Below the pieces are notes generated by a model, which searched no databases, was not told the DNA's origin, and was given only the letters and a program-made list of their open reading frames with translations. A stretch of DNA of 9,117 nucleotides. It comes from Syntrophomonadaceae bacterium. GTDB lineage: Bacteria > Bacillota > Dethiobacteria > DTU022. The stretch lies in NCBI GenBank assembly GCA_007130585.1, contig SLSE01000183.1, positions 1 to 9,117 on the forward strand, given 5' to 3'. Numbering within the stretch: the first letter of the stretch is position 1; each line of letters starts with the position of its first letter. This document shows positions 1-6,793 of the stretch, in pieces. The translations under genes and the position numbers were made by a program.

Positions 1-1115
1 GCTGGCCCGCCGACCTGTACCTGGAAGGCAGCGACCAGTATCGCGGCTGGTTCCACTCCTCCCTGCTGACGGCAGTTGCCACTAAAGGCGAACCGCCCTA
101 CGATGCCGTGCTCAGCCACGGCTGGGTAGTGGACGGGGAAGGTAAAAAAATGTCCAAGTCACTCGGCAACGTTATAGCTCCCGAGCAGATCATCAAACAA
201 TACGGCGCCGACATTCTGCGGCTCTGGGTTTCCTCGGCGGACTTTACCAGCGATATCCACCTGTCTGAGAATATCCTTAAACAGCTGATCGAAGTTTACC
301 GCAAAATCCGCAATACCACCCGGTTCCTGCTGGGCAGCTGTTCTGACTTTGATCCCGCTGCGCACGCTATCGGCTATGAAGAAATGGAAGAGATCGACCG
401 CTGGGCCCTGCACCGCTTAAACGGGTTGGTCCGCAGGGTTACCAGTGCTTATGAAAACTACGAATACCACCAGTTTTTCCACGCTATCCATAACTTCTGC
501 GTGGTCGATATGAGCAATTTTTACCTTGATGTAATCAAGGACCGCCTTTACTGTTCAACGAAGGATGATCCCGCCCGCCGTTCGGCCCAAACGGCCCTGA
601 TGGCCGTCCTTGAGAACCTGGTGAAATTGATGTCTCCGATCCTGACCTTTACCTCGGAAGAGATCTGGCAGCACCTGCCCGGCCGGCGCCTGGAAAGCGT
701 TCAGCTGGCAGACTGGCCCGAGCCCGATCCTGCCTGGGATGATCAGGACCTGGCCCGCCGCTGGCAGACCCTGCTTGAAGTTCGTGAAGAAGTAACCTGG
801 GCCCTGGAGCAGGCCCGCCAGGAAAAAGTTATTGGCGGTTCACTGGCTGCCTCTGTCACGCTCTGGGCCGATGAAACTGCATCCGGTCTGCTGCAGGAAT
901 ACGAGGACTACCTGCCCGTCCTGTTTATTGTTTCGCAGGTCAGGTTAAACCGGGGCCGCGACCTGGCTCCTTCCGGAGCTGTAAAAGGCCAGAAAGCTCC
1001 GGTCAGCATCCTGGTTGAAAGCGCGCCCGGGCACAAGTGCCCCCGCTGCTGGATTTTCACCGAATCGGAAGAAGATCTCTGCCCCCGCTGCAGCAGGGTA
1101 GTTGCTGCACTGTAA
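1..1115 (+). CDS. ileS: isoleucine--tRNA ligase, C-terminal part (5' end outside window)
   Basis: Cytoplasmic class I aminoacyl-tRNA synthetase that charges tRNA-Ile with isoleucine. The frame is open from the window edge (first full codon at base 3), leaving 370 visible codons of a protein usually about 930 residues long, so the start is missing. The visible part opens with LEGSDQYRGWFHSSLL, typical of the end of the IleS catalytic domain. The KMSKS ATP-binding signature follows at bases 147-161. The helical anticodon-binding domain comes next, with MSPILTFTSEEIWQHLP near bases 630-680. The protein ends in a zinc-finger-like tail with two Cys pairs (CPRCW and CPRC, about bases 1036-1092), as in the bacterial IleS type that carries a C-terminal zinc ribbon. 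In Bacillota ileS commonly lies at the end of a divIVA/sepF cluster, but that region is not visible. A terminator follows 20 bases after the TAA stop, so this is the last gene of its transcript. Identification is very secure. Confidence 0.97.
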   Translation, partial: WPADLYLEGSDQYRGWFHSSLLTAVATKGEPPYDAVLSHGWVVDGEGKKMSKSLGNVIAPEQIIKQYGADILRLWVSSADFTSDIHLSENILKQLIEVYRKIRNTTRFLLGSCSDFDPAAHAIGYEEMEEIDRWALHRLNGLVRRVTSAYENYEYHQFFHAIHNFCVVDMSNFYLDVIKDRLYCSTKDDPARRSAQTALMAVLENLVKLMSPILTFTSEEIWQHLPGRRLESVQLADWPEPDPAWDDQDLARRWQTLLEVREEVTWALEQARQEKVIGGSLAASVTLWADETASGLLQEYEDYLPVLFIVSQVRLNRGRDLAPSGAVKGQKAPVSILVESAPGHKCPRCWIFTESEEDLCPRCSRVVAAL

Positions 1116-1135
1116 AAGCGCACCAAACAAATAAC

Positions 1136-1203
1136 CGCCTGCCCGGCTAATTTACCTGCCCGGGCAGGCGAGCTTTATAGTTCTTTTATTGTATTGTTTT
1201 TTT
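1136..1203. terminator. probable bidirectional terminator between ileS and the glycosyltransferase gene
   Basis: A perfect 11-bp GC-rich stem is formed by CGCCTGCCCGG (1136-1146) and CCGGGCAGGCG (1160-1170), with a 13-base loop. On the plus strand it is followed by the T-rich stretch AGCTTTATAGTTCTTTTATT and a run of seven T at 1197-1203. On the minus strand it is followed by GTTATTTGTTTGG. It lies 20 bases after the ileS stop and about 77 bases after the stop of the converging glycosyltransferase gene. The T tracts are not perfectly uninterrupted next to the stem, so efficiency is uncertain, but position and symmetry fit shared termination. Confidence 0.75.
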
Positions 1204-1246
1204 GATCATTCTGGAAGCTGCGCGGTTCATGAAAATCTGAATTATC

Positions 1247-2476
1247 TTATCCCCTGAGCAGCAAAGGGAAAGCTCTTTCCTGGTGCCTGGCAATTTTTCT
1301 ATCGCCTGTGCTGATCAAGCATCTAAAGATTTCAAAATACTGCCTCGATACATTGCCCCAACACATACTGCGGCCGAGCCTGTAAGCCTTTTCCGCGAGG
1401 GCCATTCTTGTGCCGGGCTCTTTGGCCAGCAGCAGCAGTTCTGCAGCCATCGCCGCCGGGTCGCCTGTCTTTACGAGTCGGCCCCGACCTTCAGTTAACG
1501 CTTCCCGGGCATGAAGATAAGGGGTGGAGATAATCGTTTTCCCCATGCTCAGGGCTGTGCTCAGGACGCCGCTGGTGACTTGAGCCTCCGAGTGATAAGG
1601 ACAGACTACAATGTCGGCTGCCCCAACGTAACAGTTCATGGTTTCATCATCTACAAAAGCATCAATAAAAGCAACATTCCTGCTCAAGCCCAGCTTTGCA
1701 ACCAACGCTTCCAGGCTCTTCCTGTAAGCCTCGCCGTTATGTTTCTTTTCTACGGGATGGGTAATCCCCAGAACCACATACAGCGCCTGGGGGTATTTTT
1801 TCACCAGTGGTGGAAGAGCTTTCAGCATTGTTTCAATTCCCTTGTTCGGACTTAAAAACCCGAAAGTAAGGATCAGCAATCGTTCTTCCAGTTTTAACTG
1901 CCGCTTGTAAAAAGAGGGCAGCCGGTATTCTTTTTCCGGGACACCATGGGGGATATAGTTTATTTTGGAGCGGGGAATATTATATATTTTGGAAAGCAAA
2001 CCGATAGCCAGCCTGTTCATCACCACAATCTCTTTTGAGTGTACCGCTACCTCGGTGAGCGCATATTTCTGAGAAGGGGTCGGATCCTTCAAAACGGTAT
2101 GCAGGGTAGTAACAACCGGCTTTTGCAGGTGCTTTAAAAAAACTTTAAGGTAGATACCATCCGGTCCTCCAAAAAGCCCAAATTCATGCTGCAGGGATAC
2201 CACATCCACTTCAGAATTGTTAACCACCCTGGCTGCCTGGTAATAATCTTCAAGCCGCTCAGACTCGATTTCAAAGATTACCCGGGGGGGATAATCATGA
2301 TGGCAATTGTTATTTAATGCCAGATAAGAAGCAGATCCGGGGCCGGTATAATTTTCCACGGCTTTACTTAAATTGGCGGTAAAAGTGGCAATCCCGCATT
2401 TTCGGGGCAGACAGCTGCTTAGATAAGCAACCTGGATCCTTTCTTTCAACCCTGAAGGGCTTACCCGGTTTAGCAC
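1247..2476 (-). CDS. glycosyltransferase, GT-B fold, family 4 type
   Basis: A 409-residue retaining-type glycosyltransferase, predicted to move a sugar from an activated donor to a glycan or other acceptor at the cytoplasmic side. No signal peptide or membrane span is visible. The N-terminal Rossmann half starts with IQVAYLSSCLPRKCGIATFT (residues 14-33), a phrase typical of one GT4 subgroup, and continues with LQHEFGLFGGPDG (95-107). The C-terminal donor-binding half contains LTFGFLSPNKGIE (203-215) and the loop HSEAQVTSGVLSTALSMGK (295-313), where the family's conserved acidic/TSGVLS segment contacts the donor. Length is normal for the family. The GTG start is chosen because AGGGAGGG lies 7 bases upstream and the conserved beta strand begins soon after. 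The gene stands alone, with ileS converging on one side and a gene-poor stretch on the other. Relatives of this subgroup are often found, as I recall, beside GH130-type glycoside phosphorylases, but none is in the window. Donor and acceptor cannot be named. Confidence 0.88.
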   Translation of the reverse strand: MLNRVSPSGLKERIQVAYLSSCLPRKCGIATFTANLSKAVENYTGPGSASYLALNNNCHHDYPPRVIFEIESERLEDYYQAARVVNNSEVDVVSLQHEFGLFGGPDGIYLKVFLKHLQKPVVTTLHTVLKDPTPSQKYALTEVAVHSKEIVVMNRLAIGLLSKIYNIPRSKINYIPHGVPEKEYRLPSFYKRQLKLEERLLILTFGFLSPNKGIETMLKALPPLVKKYPQALYVVLGITHPVEKKHNGEAYRKSLEALVAKLGLSRNVAFIDAFVDDETMNCYVGAADIVVCPYHSEAQVTSGVLSTALSMGKTIISTPYLHAREALTEGRGRLVKTGDPAAMAAELLLLAKEPGTRMALAEKAYRLGRSMCWGNVSRQYFEIFRCLISTGDRKIARHQERAFPLLLRG

Positions 2477-2483
2477 TCACAAT

Positions 2484-2491
2484 CCCTCCCT
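2484..2491 (-). promoter_or_regulatory. ribosome binding site fixing the GTG start of the glycosyltransferase
   Basis: The minus strand reads AGGGAGGG here, a strong Shine-Dalgarno match, 7 bases before the GTG at 2476. Another GTG at 2480 is out of frame. This supports the GTG start. I could not identify a convincing -35/-10 pair upstream on the minus strand. Confidence 0.7.
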
Positions 2492-2652
2492 ATGATCTCC
2501 AGTCAGGCAGAATATTTTTGTTGTTACCTTACATACTAATTTAGAGCTTGCCCAGATATCTATTGGGAAAGTTCTCATTATCGTTTGAGGCTTTGCTTAT
2601 TTATTTATGGTTTTTCCGGGTGCATGGATGCTCTTTAGCCCCCTGACTAGTT

Positions 2653-2684
2653 TTGACAGTTAGTCTAGTCTGTTAATCTTATAA
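2653..2684 (+). promoter_or_regulatory. possible sigma-A promoter inside an inverted repeat
   Basis: A consensus -35 hexamer TTGACA occurs at 2653-2658. The -10 is poor: TAATCT (2674-2679, 15-bp spacing) or TTATAA (2679-2684, 20-bp spacing), neither ideal. The -35 lies in the loop of the inverted repeat GACTAG (2645-2650) / CTAGTC (2665-2670), an arrangement that could be an operator. GAGGGAGA follows at about 2685. No intact gene lies downstream, so this may be a relic or may serve a small RNA. Confidence 0.3.
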
Positions 2685-2707
2685 GAGGGAGAAAGAAATT
2701 AGGATGA

Positions 2708-2946
2708 TTGGTAGAAGGAGACATACACCGGAGACGAAGTAAGGTAATATCTCGCTTTTTCGACGAAAAAGTGCGCTCAGGCTTGCCTTCTCTGCCCTAT
2801 GGCGAACCAGCCAGCATTGACGAAGGGTTGGGTTTTCAGAGATCGAACAAAAACATGTCCTTAAGTTGTGTAAAAAGTCAGGTTTAGCTGTTGAGCAAAT
2901 TGTTAATACCGATGAGGATCAACAAAAAGATGGTAGTAACGCTTGA
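2708..2946 (+). pseudogene. possible gene remnant, unrecognised, needs one frameshift
   Basis: One frame from 2708 reads RRRSKVISRFFDEKVRSG, then LPSLPYGEPASIDEGLGF up to about 2836, in coding-like composition, then degenerates to a stop at about 2888. A second frame, open from 2821, reads VGFSEIEQKHVLKLCKKSG and continues with LAVEQIVNTDEDQQKDG to a TGA at 2944. The two share a Gly-Phe at the crossover, as if one base were lost or gained near 2832-2839. No ATG start is visible; TTG at 2708 has only a weak AGGA a few bases upstream. I do not recognise a family. It could equally be chance open sequence. Confidence 0.22.
2755..2771. repeat. perfect 17-bp palindrome CTTTTTCG-A-CGAAAAAG
   Basis: Two 8-base arms, CTTTTTCG (2755-2762) and CGAAAAAG (2764-2771), are exact inverted copies around a single A. 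This geometry suits binding by a protein dimer better than an RNA hairpin, because the loop would be very tight. It lies about 80 bases after the promoter candidate, within the possible gene remnant. Function unknown; chance is possible. Confidence 0.4.
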
Positions 2947-3293
2947 ACCCCCGGCTGGGTGTAAAGCCATGAACCAGGTCGAACTGGCGGCCCCGTTTTA
3001 CCGCTTCTTGGCGTGAATTAACTTTTTGAACCTCATTTAATAACAATTTCTTCCTTAAATCAGTGAGCTTTGGAAAAAGAATCAACAGACTTTGTTCTCC
3101 TATAAACAAGAAAGAATGAAGGTGATAATTCGTTACGCTGCAGAGTTATGCAAAACTTCATCCTTGCAACAGGTTTTTGCCGGGGGAACACGTTTTGATC
3201 AAATCAGACATGGACAGCCTACCGGCATAAAGCATTTCTTTTGCCTTTCACTGGAACTTTCCGACTTCCCCGGGCATATGAAAAGATAGATAT

Positions 3294-4904
3294 TTACGTT
3301 ATCATGCTGCGCCTGGAGTAAGCCAGCAGGCCGATTGCTGTGAGTGCCGCGGCGATCAGCAGCATCGCGATAATCGGGGTGGCGCTAACCGGTTCTGTTA
3401 CAGCCGGCACATGGGTAAACGGCGAGATATTCTGCACCCACAACGGTAGATCCAGGGCCGGTCCAAAAAAGGGGCCTACCAGAATGCTTACAATAAGCGT
3501 CGCCCATGCCCCCGTCGGGCTCCAGCGCGGCGCCAGGCCAAATATCGCGATCGCAAGCCCTGCCAGAACCAGGATGGCCGGCGCCTGGATCATGGCCGCT
3601 TCAAGCAGTTTTAACACCCGGATGTCCGGTTCAATAATTGACGCAACCGCAGCCCCAAGCCCCAATGCCAGCAGGATCGCCAGTGTCCCTAAAACAAAAC
3701 AGGTAATATGGCTCAGGAACCATTTCAGGCGTGTTACGGCCGTGGCCAGGATCGGCTCTGTCAGGCCGTTGGCTTCCTCTGAGACCGCTCTCAAAAAAGC
3801 CTGCACGGTATAGAATACAACAAACGGCCCCAGGATCGCCACCATCGCCATGGCAAATGTTTCACTCATATCGAAAATATCACCAAGGACTTCCGCCCTT
3901 TCCATGCCGCCCATTCTTTCAGCTAATTCTGTAGTGGCGCCGCCAAGGACGGCTCCGAACACAACGGTCGCAATCGCCCAAACCATCAATATATTTCTCT
4001 GCAGCCTCCAGGCCAGACCCAGGGGGCTTAGCAAACCCGGCGATGCGACTGCGGGCCCCTTACGGGCGGGGATAATCCCCATACCCACATCCCGGCGGCT
4101 GTTGAGCGCAAAGGCCGCTTGTACAGTGAAAACGAAAAACGCTGCAAAGAGCAACATTACCCACCAGTTATTTTGATAAAAGGAATGGATCTGCTGGTAC
4201 CAGCCAAAGGGAGACAGCCACACCGGCCAGGCGCTGGTAATGGTAATGGTGGCCGGATTGAAATCGCCGAGCATATTCCCGACGCCGCTGACCAAAAACG
4301 CGGCACCCATAGCCAGGCCCGCCAGACCGTTGGCGCCGCGGGTGGTTTCCGCCAGCTGGGCGGTTATCGCCGCCACACCGGCGAAGGCGATCCCGACAGC
4401 GCCCAGGGCGGCCCCGGCAGCTAAAGAACCGTCCACGGGATGGCCGTTGATGATGAAGGCAAGGGCCAGCAGTACGGCCAGCAGGATATTCCCGGCTGTG
4501 GCTAAAATAATAGCCGCAAGCAGACCGGCATGACGACCGACCACGGTGGATCCGGTCAGCTCTTCGCAACCGGTTTCTTCATTATGCCTGGTATGTCGTG
4601 TAACGGTCAGGATACCGAAGAAGGCAATAATCACGGCGAACATGGTGGAGAGTCTGAACATTAAAAAGCCGCCCAGGCTGACCCCGGAGATCGGCCCCAG
4701 AAAGATTCGCATGACCGGATTGCCACCGTGCGCGGTAGCCATGTAGATTATATCCTGGTCTGAGGTCAGCATTTCACCGAAAGCGGCAGCCATGAAGCCC
4801 AGCAGGAGGGCTATGCCCGGTATCCATAGCGTAAGCCTGATTTTGTCACGCTTCAGTGCGAGCATTGTTAGGGTGCCTGTTCCCAGAAAAGCGCTCGTTT
4901 TCAT
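3294..4904 (-). CDS. ABC exporter permease, TnrB3-like (polyketide antibiotic exporter type)
   Basis: A 536-residue integral membrane protein, predicted to be the membrane half of an ABC efflux pump. It has roughly a dozen hydrophobic segments in two similar halves, each opening with a basic stretch followed by a long hydrophobic span: KRDKIRLTLWIPGIALLLGF near residue 19 and LGLAWRLQRNILMVWAIATV near 297. Conserved-looking features include the cytoplasmic RHTRHNEETGCEELT (about 103-117) and the matching SEEANGLTEPILATAVTRLK (about 372-391) in the second half, as expected for a duplicated permease. Length and layout fit the family annotated as tetronasin-resistance/polyketide antibiotic exporter permeases. 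The ATG at 4904 overlaps the ATPase stop as TGATG, and GAGAGG lies about 8 bases upstream, so translation is probably coupled. The neighbouring ATPase is the obvious partner. The exported compound is unknown. Confidence 0.88.
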   Translation of the reverse strand: MKTSAFLGTGTLTMLALKRDKIRLTLWIPGIALLLGFMAAAFGEMLTSDQDIIYMATAHGGNPVMRIFLGPISGVSLGGFLMFRLSTMFAVIIAFFGILTVTRHTRHNEETGCEELTGSTVVGRHAGLLAAIILATAGNILLAVLLALAFIINGHPVDGSLAAGAALGAVGIAFAGVAAITAQLAETTRGANGLAGLAMGAAFLVSGVGNMLGDFNPATITITSAWPVWLSPFGWYQQIHSFYQNNWWVMLLFAAFFVFTVQAAFALNSRRDVGMGIIPARKGPAVASPGLLSPLGLAWRLQRNILMVWAIATVVFGAVLGGATTELAERMGGMERAEVLGDIFDMSETFAMAMVAILGPFVVFYTVQAFLRAVSEEANGLTEPILATAVTRLKWFLSHITCFVLGTLAILLALGLGAAVASIIEPDIRVLKLLEAAMIQAPAILVLAGLAIAIFGLAPRWSPTGAWATLIVSILVGPFFGPALDLPLWVQNISPFTHVPAVTEPVSATPIIAMLLIAAALTAIGLLAYSRRSMIT

Positions 4905-5824
4905 CAGGAAACCCTCTCTTTCTTTCGCTGGTCAATCCCAGTGAGGTCGTCTTCGTAATGATGTATGAACAGCTCTTGCAGGGATGGAGGCCTGCTCACC
5001 AGCGACTTAAATTCAAACTGTGCCAGGTGGCTCAACACACTGTTGAGTTTGTCACTTTCCACCTGGAACCGGACGCTCGTTCCCTCTACCGACAGATCAT
5101 GGACACCTTCAAACTTTTCCATTCCCTTGATCGGTTTGACTGTTTCCAGGGTTATGGCTGTGCGGGTCAGGTGGCGGAGTTCGTCAAGGGTCCCCGATTC
5201 AACTATTTTCCCCTGCCTGATAATGCTGACCCGGTCACACAGCTTTTCCACTACCGAAAGGGTGTGGCTTGACAACAAAACCGTCTTGCCCATCTGTTTT
5301 AACTCCAGTATGCACTTGTTAAATACAGCCTCCATAAGGGGATCCAGTCCTGCAGTGGGTTCGTCAAAAATAAAAAGCTCTGCATCAGAAGATAAAGCTG
5401 AAACCAGCGCTACTTTCTGGCGGTTGCCTCTTGAGTAAGTGCCGCATTTTTTGGTGGGATCAAGCTCAAATTTATTCAACATCTCGGCACGCCGCTTGTG
5501 ATTGATGCCGCCGCGTAGTTTGCCAAGAAGATCGATTACTTCGCCCCCTGTCAGAGTCGGCCATAGATTGACCACATCAGGCACATAGGCCATTGACCGG
5601 TGTAGTTTCGCAGCATGAGCCCAGGCGTCTTTACCGAATATATTGGTCGTACCGGCATTCTTGCGCAGCAGTCCCAGCAGGATGCGAATGGTGGTGGTCT
5701 TGCCGGCGCCATTCGGCCCGATAAATCCTAAAACCTCGCCCTTTGCCACTTCCATATCTACCCCGTCAAGGGCCTGAAATTTCCCATAAAACTTAACCAG
5801 GTTATTTACTTCAATAACAGGCAC
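4904..5824 (-). CDS. ABC transporter ATP-binding protein of the exporter
   Basis: Cytoplasmic ATPase that would power the adjacent permease. Counting from the longer GTG start at 5833 (309 residues), motifs in order are: Walker A GPNGAGKTT (39-47), signature loop YSRGNRQKV (133-141, an SRGxxQ variant of LSGGQ common in this exporter class), Walker B LFIFDEP (153-159), D-loop GLD (162-164) and H-loop SSH (188-190). A C-terminal extension of about 90 residues follows, as in CcmA/DrrA-like ATPases. All catalytic residues are present. I prefer the GTG at 5824 (306 residues) because GAGGTGA lies 5 bases before it, whereas the GTG at 5833 overlaps that ribosome site. The gene lies about 140 bases after the tetR stop with no evident promoter or terminator between them, and overlaps the permease start by one base (TGATG). 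Its product and the permease should form one pump. Confidence 0.93.
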   Translation of the reverse strand: MPVIEVNNLVKFYGKFQALDGVDMEVAKGEVLGFIGPNGAGKTTTIRILLGLLRKNAGTTNIFGKDAWAHAAKLHRSMAYVPDVVNLWPTLTGGEVIDLLGKLRGGINHKRRAEMLNKFELDPTKKCGTYSRGNRQKVALVSALSSDAELFIFDEPTAGLDPLMEAVFNKCILELKQMGKTVLLSSHTLSVVEKLCDRVSIIRQGKIVESGTLDELRHLTRTAITLETVKPIKGMEKFEGVHDLSVEGTSVRFQVESDKLNSVLSHLAQFEFKSLVSRPPSLQELFIHHYEDDLTGIDQRKKERVS

Positions 5825-5967
5825 TTTCTTCACCTCACCCCGATTATTTTACTGGCTTCAATCAGCTTTCGGAAAAAGTGAGCAGCTTAACCGGCCCACT
5901 GGCATCTTCTGGCATCAGTGTTCGAGCAATTTTGTCTCGCCCTCCACCCGGGCAGCGTGCAGCAGGG

Positions 5968-6690
5968 TCACTTCAGCCCGGGATCGGATCCCCAGATCAT
6001 TTGCCTGCCCATCCTTTCAGCAGTTCCGCCCATCTCCTCTTCAACAACCAGGGAGCCCTTTTCCAGTCCCAGGATATCCTCCAGCAACTTTTGGAAAAAC
6101 TTGTATTTTCTCTTGATAGTCTCCAGTATCTCTTCATCTCTCTCCTGCAGAGCCTCGTAGAAAAGGTCGGTTATCTCCTGCTGCTGCATAACAAACAGCT
6201 TGACATAGGTCTCGGCTGCTTCTTCCGGAAATTCGGTTTTGAAAGACCCCTCTTCGACCCCCTGCAGAATTATTTGCTTCATAACCGGTGCAACATGCTT
6301 CCGCGCAAAATCGTAAATCTTGCTCTCCAGCAGTACATTTTTACCCCCGGAATAAAGTTCGGAAAGAAAGGCGGAGACCTCAACTATCTTGTCACCCTTG
6401 TAAGCAGTAACTCTTCTGATATACTCATTGGTTTTTTCCAGGGCGGAAAGATCATCTCGCGCGACTATCTCCTCAAATATGGCCGCCATATCCCCGATTA
6501 GCATCTGGACAATATCTTCGAGCAGCGCTTCCTTGGAACTATAGTGATAATAGAAACCTCCTTTCGAAATACCAGCTTCATCGATGATGTTGTTTACCGT
6601 GGTGTTGTCGTACCCTTTTACAGCAAAGAGTTGCAACGAAGTCTGGATGATCTGGCCCTTCCTCTCCTGCGGTGTAAGCTTCTTATTCAT
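5968..6690 (-). CDS. TetR/AcrR family transcriptional repressor of the exporter operon
   Basis: A 240-residue one-component regulator. The N-terminal helix-turn-helix runs from about residue 10 to 57: KGQIIQTSLQLFAVKGYDNT, then the recognition region IIDEAGISKGGFYYHYSSKE, very close to the TetR family pattern. The remaining roughly 180 residues are helical and variable, as expected for the ligand-binding and dimerisation domain. The ligand cannot be predicted. The ATG at 6690 is well supported by AGGAGG 5 bases upstream. It is the first gene of a minus-strand operon with the ABC ATPase and permease. A strong promoter and a perfect palindrome lie directly in front of it, so it probably represses its own operon and is released by a substrate of the pump. 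The tail after about residue 210 is somewhat longer than in many relatives. Confidence 0.93.
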   Translation of the reverse strand: MNKKLTPQERKGQIIQTSLQLFAVKGYDNTTVNNIIDEAGISKGGFYYHYSSKEALLEDIVQMLIGDMAAIFEEIVARDDLSALEKTNEYIRRVTAYKGDKIVEVSAFLSELYSGGKNVLLESKIYDFARKHVAPVMKQIILQGVEEGSFKTEFPEEAAETYVKLFVMQQQEITDLFYEALQERDEEILETIKRKYKFFQKLLEDILGLEKGSLVVEEEMGGTAERMGRQMIWGSDPGLK

Positions 6691-6695
6691 GTTCG

Positions 6696-6701
6696 CCTCC
6701 T
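6696..6701 (-). promoter_or_regulatory. ribosome binding site of tetR
   Basis: The minus strand reads AGGAGG, a perfect Shine-Dalgarno core, 5 bases before the ATG at 6690. It fixes the tetR start. Confidence 0.85.
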
Positions 6702-6735
6702 GATAATGTACTGGTATTTGTCTGCCAAAAGTATA

Positions 6736-6752
6736 AGACCGACCGTCGGTCT
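6736..6752. promoter_or_regulatory. probable TetR operator
   Basis: A perfect palindrome AGACCGAC-C-GTCGGTCT: two 8-base arms around one base. Size and the GACCGAC core are typical of operators of TetR/AcrR regulators. It starts about 12 bases downstream of the -10 box of the tetR promoter, so a bound dimer would block transcription initiation or early elongation. I saw no second copy upstream of the ATPase gene, which supports control of all three genes from this one site. Confidence 0.82.
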
Positions 6753-6763
6753 GTTGCGGCTAC

Positions 6764-6793
6764 ATATTACCATCTTGCCCGTTAAGTTGTCAA
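6764..6793 (-). promoter_or_regulatory. promoter of the tetR-ABC exporter operon
   Basis: On the minus strand, TTGACA (6793-6788) is followed by an 18-base spacer and TAATAT (6769-6764). The spacer ends in TGG just before the -10, giving an extended -10 (TGnTAATAT). Transcription would begin near 6757, immediately before the palindromic operator, and leave a leader of about 65 bases before the tetR ATG. Confidence 0.8.

Larger units (their letters stand above)
2477..3293. other. gene-poor stretch between glycosyltransferase and exporter operon
   Basis: About 0.8 kb lies between the divergent-side start of the glycosyltransferase gene and the 3' end of the exporter permease gene. The open frames here are short (65-68 residues), lack good ribosome binding sites, and match no family I recognise. 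What can be seen is a TTGACA-containing promoter candidate within an inverted repeat (2645-2684), a perfect 17-bp palindrome (2755-2771), and a coding-like segment with an apparent frameshift (2708-2946). No tRNA, riboswitch or T-box motif (no GGGTGG..ACCGCG-like element) was found. No clear terminator for the exporter operon was seen downstream of 3294 on the minus strand. The most economical reading is decayed sequence, possibly from an old gene or insertion. Confidence 0.6.

Noticed and set aside
2704..2742. A 12-codon frame MIGRRRHTPETK that recalls the start of IS3-type transposase subunits
   Set aside because: It stops at once, no downstream transposase frame or terminal inverted repeats were seen, and the similarity is too short to mean anything.
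2640..2900. Possible T-box or other riboswitch leader
   Set aside because: No T-box sequence, specifier-loop pattern or terminator/antiterminator pair was found, and no biosynthetic or synthetase gene follows on the plus strand.
3092..3289. A 65-residue plus-strand frame before the 3' end of the permease gene
   Set aside because: It has only a TTG start, no ribosome site and no recognisable motif. It is not distinguishable from chance.
3340..4746. Several long plus-strand open frames (up to 157 residues) opposite the exporter permease gene
   Set aside because: They are antisense shadows of a GC-rich hydrophobic coding region. They have no ribosome sites and low-complexity Ala/Pro/Ser-rich translations.
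4856..5438. Plus-strand open frames of 138 and 157 residues opposite the ABC ATPase gene
   Set aside because: The minus strand carries all ABC ATPase motifs in order, and the plus-strand frames show no recognisable domain.
5878..6501. A 207-residue plus-strand frame opposite tetR
   Set aside because: It is the complement of a clear TetR protein with promoter, operator and ribosome site. The plus-strand reading has no supported start.
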